The notes under the pieces are model-generated. The model was not told the origin of the DNA. It did no database searches and was given only the letters and a program-made list of their open reading frames with translations. Positions 1 to 5,900 of a DNA stretch of 6,915 nucleotides are shown piece after piece (position 1 is the stretch's first letter; every line of letters starts with the position of its first letter). Made by a program: the position numbers and the translations under genes. Location of the stretch: contig JAFVSF010000075.1 of the NCBI GenBank assembly GCA_017503885.1, positions 1 to 6,915 on the forward strand, in the 5' to 3' direction. The stretch comes from Clostridia bacterium. GTDB lineage: Bacteria > Bacillota > Clostridia > Christensenellales > Borkfalkiaceae.

Positions 1-26
1 AAAGGTAGGATGCCAATCCTACCTTT
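1..26 (-). terminator. Rho-independent terminator-like hairpin downstream of the MBL lipoprotein gene
   Basis: Positions 1-11 and 16-26 are perfect reverse complements, giving an 11-bp stem with a 4-base loop (12-15). Read on the minus strand, the hairpin begins 47 bases after the stop codon of the lipoprotein gene and its stem ends in CCTTT. Any further U tract lies outside the window, so the tail cannot be confirmed. The stem is symmetrical and starts with AAA on the plus strand, so it could also stop transcripts arriving from the other side. Confidence 0.65.
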
Positions 27-72
27 ATAAATTTTGCTATTAAAATTTACAATTCTCGCTGTAATATTTTAA

Positions 73-1722
73 TTAGAACTCAATTACTTGAGTACCATTC
101 ATTGCAACGTAATGTTCCGTTACGCCAAGTTCATCCATCCATGCACGAGTTTTAAGAGTATTCCATGGACCAGTGTTGTAGCCTTTGCCGTCTTGGTTGT
201 TGTCCCACAACCATTCAGGTGTAGGCCATAAGCATTTTTGAGGTCTTATATAGGTGTAAAAATCTTTTGTAACACCATTTTGACCGTGGTGAGACATTTG
301 AGTATATTCTGCTTGTAAGTCTTTTAAATCGCAAGTTTCCATAACTTCAGCACCACCATCAGTTCCAAGATCGCCCAAAATTAAGAAACTACTTCTATCG
401 TTTTCAATTCTATATACGGCAGAACTTTCGTTGAGGAAATTGTTATTTATAAGATTAGGATTGTATACGCGTAAAACTTTAACACTTACGTCGTCAAAAG
501 TAAAAATGTCATTTTTTTGTATAACGTGCGTTTTATTTTTATATTGTTCTTCAAACACAGCGTAAACTTGTTTCCACATATCTGGCTCATCAGGTGATCT
601 TTGGTTTTTAATAACCTCTTCAACAGTAGGGAAATTGTAGTAAATATTTTGAACGTCTATTTGTGAATATTGAGAAACGTAATAAAATGCACCTATATGG
701 TCTTGGTGTGGGTGAGTGAAGAACCAAGCATCTACCTTGCTATCTGCTTTTTTCGTTAATAAAGTTGATAATTGAGGACCGTCGCCCATTGTTCCACCAT
801 CAACAACGATAGTGTGATTTTTAGTTTGTATTACACAACCGAGCATCTGAGAGTTAGCTGCCGTTCCCATCAAATAAAACATTGCCATAGTCGTCGTATC
901 CCTTGTTTGTAATTCTACTGTTTCCGTACTTGTTAATGCATATTTGTCGAGTGCTTTATACGAGTAAGTGGTTGATTGGTCTAAAGTTAACGTTACACTT
1001 ACCGTGTATCCTAGTCCAGCACCATCTTTTTCGCTAGTAGCACTATATTCTTCACAATCTTCACTGAGTTCGTTTCCTTTTTGAATGTGTAAAACAGGAC
1101 GAAGTGGCTTATTTTGTGTTTTCCAAGTGAAAACATATTCATCTTTTTGGAAATTATATAATTCGCAAGTTAAGTTTGTTGGAAGATAAAGTTCTCTTTC
1201 AGCATCGCTAAGTTCTTTTAATTTTTCACCATAATTAAAGGTGTTATTACCAGCTTTTCCACATCCGCTACAAGACATATAATAAACAGCACTGTGTTCA
1301 AACGTAGCCTCTTCTTTTAAATATTGAGAACTAGGGTTTTTGCTATTAAAATTACACTGACCGTCAGATTCGGTTGTGAAGGTGTTAGTCGATTTTTTCC
1401 CACAGGTCGTACAAGAATAGTAGTATTTAGCACCTTCAACACAATTTCCCTCCGAATGAAGGTATTCGCTAGAAGTGTTTTTCTCTAAATAACTATGTGA
1501 AATTTTCATACTTCCTTCAAAATATTCTGTTCCCGCCTTGCCACATTCACAACTGTAATAGTACGTTGCACCACTTTGGCAAGTAGCAGGTGCACGAAAA
1601 TATTCTTCTTTTGCCTTTGTTAAATTGAAGTTGCAAACGTGACCTTCGGTACTACAACCGATAAGTAACAATAACGGCAAGCAAAGTGTAAAAGCTAAAA
1701 TCCTAATAAGTTTCTGTTTCAA
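73..1722 (-). CDS. Lipoprotein with Cys-rich repeats and a C-terminal ComEC-like metallo-beta-lactamase-fold hydrolase domain
   Basis: A complete 549-residue protein. Residues 1-22 are a signal peptide (basic MKQKLIR, then a Leu-rich core) ending in the lipobox LLIGC, so Cys23 should be lipidated and the protein anchored on the outer face of the membrane. Residues 28-164 hold three repeats of about 46 residues, each ending in a YYYSC-x-x-CGK-like motif. Residues about 181-275 look like an Fn3-type beta-sandwich. Residues about 280-549 are an MBL-fold domain: VVDGG (306-310), the metal motif THPHQDH (336-342), GD (450-451) and SHHG (477-480). This order resembles the extracellular MBL domain of ComEC and related stand-alone secreted hydrolases. 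The substrate is unknown; a phosphodiester or nucleic-acid target is only inferred from the ComEC likeness. The start is TTG, chosen because it follows a GGAGG and places the signal peptide correctly; no in-frame ATG or GTG lies close upstream. The gene has its own promoter and appears monocistronic at its 5' end. Confidence 0.9.
   Translation of the reverse strand: MKQKLIRILAFTLCLPLLLLIGCSTEGHVCNFNLTKAKEEYFRAPATCQSGATYYYSCECGKAGTEYFEGSMKISHSYLEKNTSSEYLHSEGNCVEGAKYYYSCTTCGKKSTNTFTTESDGQCNFNSKNPSSQYLKEEATFEHSAVYYMSCSGCGKAGNNTFNYGEKLKELSDAERELYLPTNLTCELYNFQKDEYVFTWKTQNKPLRPVLHIQKGNELSEDCEEYSATSEKDGAGLGYTVSVTLTLDQSTTYSYKALDKYALTSTETVELQTRDTTTMAMFYLMGTAANSQMLGCVIQTKNHTIVVDGGTMGDGPQLSTLLTKKADSKVDAWFFTHPHQDHIGAFYYVSQYSQIDVQNIYYNFPTVEEVIKNQRSPDEPDMWKQVYAVFEEQYKNKTHVIQKNDIFTFDDVSVKVLRVYNPNLINNNFLNESSAVYRIENDRSSFLILGDLGTDGGAEVMETCDLKDLQAEYTQMSHHGQNGVTKDFYTYIRPQKCLWPTPEWLWDNNQDGKGYNTGPWNTLKTRAWMDELGVTEHYVAMNGTQVIEF
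1231..1641 (-). repeat. Three Cys-rich protein repeats in the MBL lipoprotein
   Basis: The units cover approximately residues 28-70, 74-117 and 121-164 of the lipoprotein. Each has the plan: a Cys or polar start, an EYL/QYL-like segment, a Cys or its replacement, an aromatic YYY/VYY run, then SC-x-x-CGK and a TF/YF end. Unit 1 has a shortened CEC in place of C-x-x-C. Unit 3 has Phe141 where the first two have Cys48 and Cys94. The paired cysteines could bind metal or form disulfides; the sequence does not decide between these. Similar Cys-rich modules occur in clostridial surface proteins, but I cannot name the family. Confidence 0.75.
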
Positions 1723-1733
1723 TAGCCTATACG

Positions 1734-1740
1734 CCTCCTT
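1734..1740 (-). promoter_or_regulatory. Ribosome binding site for the TTG-started lipoprotein gene
   Basis: On the minus strand this reads AAGGAGG, a near-perfect Shine-Dalgarno sequence. Eleven bases separate it from the TTG start at 1722-1720, a little longer than usual. The strong site is the main reason for accepting the non-ATG start. Confidence 0.8.
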
Positions 1741-1754
1741 ATATGTCTACTTAT

Positions 1755-1783
1755 ATTATAACGACGTATAATATAAGATTCAA
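1755..1783 (-). promoter_or_regulatory. Sigma-A promoter of the MBL lipoprotein gene
   Basis: On the minus strand, TTGAAT (1783-1778) and a consensus TATAAT (1760-1755) are separated by exactly 17 bases. Transcription should start near 1748, giving a leader of about 25 bases that includes the ribosome binding site. No operator is evident. Confidence 0.8.
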
Positions 1784-1900
1784 CTTGTTTTTTAATTATT
1801 TCTAACTTTATTTTATTATTAGAACACCAACTGTTAGGTTAGGTGAAGGTTAAATACACTATAGTTAGAGGGTCTGTACGAATGTAATATAAAAATTCCT

Positions 1901-2117
1901 TGGGAAATTTGCCGTGTCTTTATTGGAATTAATACGGAAACTTCCTTGAAATGAAAGTTGACGGAAAGGAAGTTTATAAGACAACTTCTAACGCCTGCAT
2001 TCAAAAAGAAACGGGTAACGTTATGAGCAAGGTTGCAAGCGACAAAAATGCAATCGGTTATATATCTCTCTCGGCTCGGTAAACAACACGATTAAGGTTG
2101 TAAACGTAAACGGCTCT
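1901..2117 (+). pseudogene. pstS: Relic of a PstS-type phosphate-binding protein (internal/C-terminal part)
   Basis: From 1951 one frame reads MKVDGKEVYKTTSNA, then TGNVMSKVASDKNAIGYISL, and the reading continues two bases out of phase from 2073 as GSVNNTIKVVNVNG. The string SDKNAIGYISLGSVNNTIKV closely matches the conserved AIGYISLGS region near the C-terminus of PstS, the substrate-binding lipoprotein of the high-affinity phosphate ABC transporter. The original frame instead runs into TAA at 2080. Upstream, TAA at 1930-1932 blocks the frame, although 1906-1940 may retain shifted traces of the preceding segment. No start codon with a binding site, no signal peptide and no rest of the gene are present, and no pstC, pstA or pstB lies nearby in the window. 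The relic is therefore non-functional. The identification is by recalled motif only, without a database search. Confidence 0.65.
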
Positions 2118-2223
2118 ACTTCTATGGAAAAGTTTACGTTACTTGTTACAATCTTCATAATTTGTTACATATCCTATACTTGCAAAATGATTACAAGCTT
2201 TGAAACATCATATGAATTATTAG

Positions 2224-2433
2224 AAAAGTCTTCGTATAAGTCGAAAACGGCATTATGTAAGTGTTTTCATGAGAGAAAGAAACGGTTATAGTTTTAGTGA
2301 AAGGCGTATAAAAATAACGTAAGAGGACACATACTTTGCTGAAAGGTTTGGAAGAAATGACTTTAAAGACGTGATAACAGAGTTTGATAGAAAAGAAGCT
2401 ATGTTTATATTCGACAAATTAAACTTGTTTTAA
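2224..2433 (+). pseudogene. Possible decayed coding fragment, unidentified
   Basis: One frame is open from 2224 to the TAA at 2431-2433 except for a single TAA at 2320-2322. The part after that stop reads EDTYFAERFGRNDF, then KDVITEFDRKEAMFIFDKLN and LF, with a normal mixed hydrophobic and charged composition. A GAA-to-TAA change would explain the internal stop. No ribosome binding site precedes the ATG at 2269. I do not recognise the protein. It lies just downstream of the PstS relic but shows no PstS motif, so it may be the tail of another lost gene. It could also be chance. Confidence 0.35.
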
Positions 2434-2678
2434 ATACATTAAATTGATATGTAAAAACGTAGTGGTGTAAATTAAAAAATTACAATAATTTTATGGCAAT
2501 ATTTTGCTTTATAAAGTTTTCAGCATATACGAAACGGGCGGTTTTATAGTAAAAATTAAAAGAAAAGTGCTATAAAAATTAATATTTTTGCAACAAATAT
2601 TGCTTTCGACTCTTCAAAAATCCCCCTCAACGCATTGTTTTATGCCGAAAAAATGAGGAGAAATTAAGAAATAGTGAG

Positions 2679-2707
2679 TTGAAAACAGCACTGCCGTATG
2701 ATATAAT
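2679..2707 (+). promoter_or_regulatory. Strong extended -10 sigma-A promoter of the repeat-protein gene
   Basis: TTGAAA (2679-2684) and a consensus TATAAT (2702-2707) are separated by exactly 17 bases, with TG at 2699-2700 giving an extended -10 element. Transcription should start near 2714, leaving an untranslated leader of about 170 bases before the ATG at 2885. No other intact gene follows before 2885, so this is the best candidate main promoter. Confidence 0.75.
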
Positions 2708-2813
2708 TGTTCTACTCAAGTGCGTGTAACATTATTATCTTTAAAATGTGTTTTTACGCAAACTGATGAAAAGGGAAAATGTTACTTTTAACGAGGAAAA
2801 CAAATAAAACTAC

Positions 2814-2844
2814 TTGTTTTTTTGGCTATGTTAAAATTTATAAC
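2814..2844 (+). promoter_or_regulatory. Possible second, proximal promoter of the repeat-protein gene
   Basis: TTGTTT (2814-2819) and TATAAC (2839-2844) are separated by 19 bases, which is long, and neither box is perfect. AAAACAA (2797-2803) can also pair with TTGTTTT (2814-2820) ahead of a T run at 2817-2823. The same segment might therefore instead act as a weak attenuator-like hairpin in the leader of the upstream transcript. Both readings are tentative. Confidence 0.3.
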
Positions 2845-2871
2845 TTTTACCAAAATAGTTAAAATTCCGAT

Positions 2872-2877
2872 AAGGAG
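2872..2877 (+). promoter_or_regulatory. Ribosome binding site of the repeat-protein gene
   Basis: AAGGAG lies 7 bases before the ATG at 2885, an ideal spacing. It fixes the start of the large gene, over the in-frame ATG at codon 9, and places a signal peptide at its N-terminus. Confidence 0.9.
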
Positions 2878-2884
2878 AAAAGAT

Positions 2885-2998
2885 ATGATTAAGTTAAAAG
2901 CAAAATTTATGTCGGCAATAATGGCGTTTTGTTGCGTTTTTGCATGTCTTGGTGTTGGAACTGCTTTAATATCTAACAAAGCAACTGAGGCTAAGGCT
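2885..2998 (+). other. Signal peptide coding region of the repeat protein
   Basis: Codons 1-38 encode a classical Sec signal: MIKLKAK gives the basic end, residues 9-29 are hydrophobic with three cysteines (16, 17 and 21), and ATEAKA precedes the predicted cut before Ala39. No residue pattern around these cysteines makes a convincing lipobox, because the hydrophobic core continues after them and a good A-x-A site follows. Confidence 0.85.
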
Positions 2999-5900
2999 GC
3001 AACTACAACACATAACCTTGGTGCATTGACGTTCCACGCAAACAGTCAGCCTTGGGGAGCTGCAGGTACTTGGAATCATCGATTGTATTTGGTAAGTGAG
3101 AACGGGGTAGGATTGCCTGTTAATAGCTGGGATGAAGTTTTCGAAGCAGATGAAGATGGTTATTTCAAAATTAACGACGAAGTAAAAACTCCAAAGATTA
3201 GAAGTGCAGACGGTTGTTTCTTCTTTGAATTTGATGCGCTCAACGCGGGTGACGTTGTAACGATTGGTGGTTCGTTTAAATGCGAAAGTCAAGGGGTAAT
3301 CTATAACACATCTGAAAGTGAATTCCAATGGAACGGTGGTGCATGGCAACAATACGTGCCTGTAGATCAATACAACAACCATAAATTAGGAACCGTAGTA
3401 AGTATATCAAACGATGCATCAGCTGTATATTTAGCTTTTGCTGAAGGCGTTACTTTACCTGTAAGCAGTTGGGATTATGCTTTCAACGAGATAACTGGTA
3501 ATGGTATAACCGTAGACGGCACTATGGTAAGAAATTACAACAATATAAAATCTGTTGGAGACAAGCTTTACGTAGAACTTGCTAACGTAAGTGAAGGTTC
3601 TACCTTAGTGATAGAGGGTGGTTTTGGTAATATAAGCCAAGGTCACAGATACGTAGTTGAAGAGAGTAAGTTCGTATGGAATGGCTCAGCTTGGGTGGCA
3701 AGTGTTACGGAACGTAATTTAGGTGCACTCATTCTTCACGGTAATAGCAACGTAGGTGGAGCAAGTGGTTTAAATAACGTTTTATACTTGATGGAAACAG
3801 ACGGAAGCGCTCTTCCTATAGAAAATTGGAACTATTTATTCACTGCAGATAGTCCAGAAAACTTTAAAATAAATGGTCAGTCAGCTAATTTTATAGCAAA
3901 GAGCACTGATGCAGGTTTTTATTGGGAATTTGAAGCTTTAGATCCAAATGACGTTATAACTATAAGCGGTACATTCTTATGCGACGCATTACACATAAGA
4001 TACAGTGTAGAAGAAAGTTCGTTCATGTGGAATGGTACTCGTTGGGAAGTTGTAGAATACGTACCTCCTGTAGAATATGCAACTTATACGGTAACAAAGA
4101 TCAGCGGTTATTCACCTAAAGATGAACAAGGTAACGTGGTTTCAAATAACCTTTACTTATATACGTTAGAAGGTGATACTCTTCCAAAAGAAGAAGGCGA
4201 CTGGGATGCTAGATATACGTTTGTAGAAGGTAGCGGCGATGGCTTATCGATTGGTGGCGTAACTTTTACAACTACAGATATTAAGTTGCCTGGAGATTTC
4301 TTTATTAATTTAGGCGAAGCTCCAAACGTAGGCGACGTGTTTACTATTGATGGAACGTACGTGAACGAAGCAAAAGCTCATAAGTTTGTATTTGTAAACT
4401 GTCAATTACAATGGAATGGCTCTGCTTGGGTAGAATACGTGCCATACACAGTTCACAATATTGGTGCTCTTGATTTCCACGCAAACGTTAACGCAGGTGG
4501 AAACGGCGTAATTTACTTAAAGAGAGCAGACAATAAAGCTCTTCCTGTTTTAGATTGGGAAGCACCTTTCTTAGCAGAAAGCGCAGAAAACTTTAAGATT
4601 AACGGCGTAGCAGCTGATTTAATTAAGATTAGAAGTACCGGTGACGGTTTCTATTGGGAATTCAAGACTTTAAACGCAGGCGATTATATTACAATTAGTG
4701 GAACGTTTGTTTGTGAATCTCAACTTGTTAAGTACGTTATTGAAGAAAGCAAGTTTACTTGGAACGGCTCTGCTTGGGAAAATTACGTAGATTATGAAAC
4801 ATATGAACTAGGTGGAGTTGTTGCTATTGCTGACGGTGCGGCGAATAATGGATACTTGCAGTTTGCTGACGGTGTAACTCTTCCAGTTAATAGCTGGGAT
4901 TATGCGTTTATGCTATTCTCGGGTGATGGTATTACCGTAGACGGCAATCCTATTGATATGACTAACAACGTCAAATCAGTTGGCAATAAGTTATACGTTA
5001 CCTTGAAGCCAACTCCTGCAAGCGAGAACAGTATACTTTCCATTGGCGGTACGTTCTATAATGAAGAACTTGGAGTTAAATACGTTGTTGATGAAAGTAA
5101 GTTTGTATGGAACGGCTCTGCTTGGGAAAATTACGTAGAATATACATCTCACGAAATCGGCACACTCGTTCTTCATGGTAATAGTATTACGGGTGGAGCA
5201 AAAGGGAATAACTACGAATTATATTTACAAAGAGTAGACGGTGGGGCTCTTCCTGTTATGACGTGGCAAGAACTTTTCATTTCTGAAAACGCAAACAACT
5301 TTAAAATTAATGATACAAATGCTACTTTATCTGAAATGAAGAGTACGGATGCAGGATTGTATTTAAAGTTTGGCGCATTAACAGCAGGCGACGTTGTCAC
5401 TATTAGTGGTACTTTCCGTAATGCAAATCTTGCAGTTAAATACGTTATTGTAGAAAGCAAGTTTAGATGGACAGGCACAGGATGGGAAATCCCTTATACA
5501 ACCACAGAACTTGGAACACTTAAAGTTTCTGCAAGCACTGCAGCGTATATTAGAGTTGCTCCTAGTAACGGTACTAGCATTTCTAGTACTAGAAATAAAA
5601 CTTTCGTAAACGTAAGTGGTACGGGAATAAAAGTTGGGGATAACACTTTTACTAAACTTGAACAACCTCACAGAAGTTATTTCCAAATCAATTTTGATTC
5701 TACACCTGAAGAAGGCGCTACTATGACAATAGGTGGCGAATTCGTTTATAGTGTAACGAAATACGTTATTACAGATACGACTTTTGTGTTTGAAAACGGA
5801 AGTTGGACGATATACGATCCATATAAAGATTCAACATATAATATTGGTAAAGTTGTTATTGGTGCAAATAGTGGCGCCGGTGCAGTATACTTTGACAAAG

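Larger units (their letters stand above)
1784..2678. other. Gene-poor intergenic stretch with decayed coding sequence
   Basis: No intact gene is visible on either strand. Two relics are annotated separately (about 1901-2117 and 2224-2433). The flanks 1784-1900 and 2434-2678 are AT-rich and hold only weak structure: TTTTATAG at 2542-2549 pairs with CTATAAAA at 2570-2577, and AATATTT at 2581-2587 pairs with AAATATT at 2595-2601. Neither stem is GC-rich or followed by a clear T tract, so I do not call them terminators. I see no tRNA, transposase or CRISPR array. Confidence 0.6.

Noticed and set aside
2542..2601. Two inverted repeats as terminators or a mobile-element end
   Set aside because: The stems are 7-8 AT pairs without a T tract, and no transposase or matching partner end is present.
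2766..2807. Mini-frame MKRENVTFNEENK in the leader of the repeat-protein gene
   Set aside because: It has only 13 codons and no ribosome binding site, and nothing shows that it is a leader peptide.
2788..2979. 63-codon minus-strand frame over the leader and signal-peptide region
   Set aside because: It overlaps the strong binding site and signal peptide of the plus-strand gene, and its hydrophobic stretch mirrors AT-rich DNA. No binding site supports it.
2966..3382. 138-codon minus-strand frame inside repeat R1
   Set aside because: It is a shadow of the repeat-protein coding frame. Its composition is Cys/Ser-rich and unlike a real protein, with no promoter or binding site.
4991..5686. Three minus-strand frames (4991-5176, 5212-5478, 5378-5686)
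   Set aside because: They lie opposite repeats R6-R8 and resemble one another only because the plus-strand repeats do.
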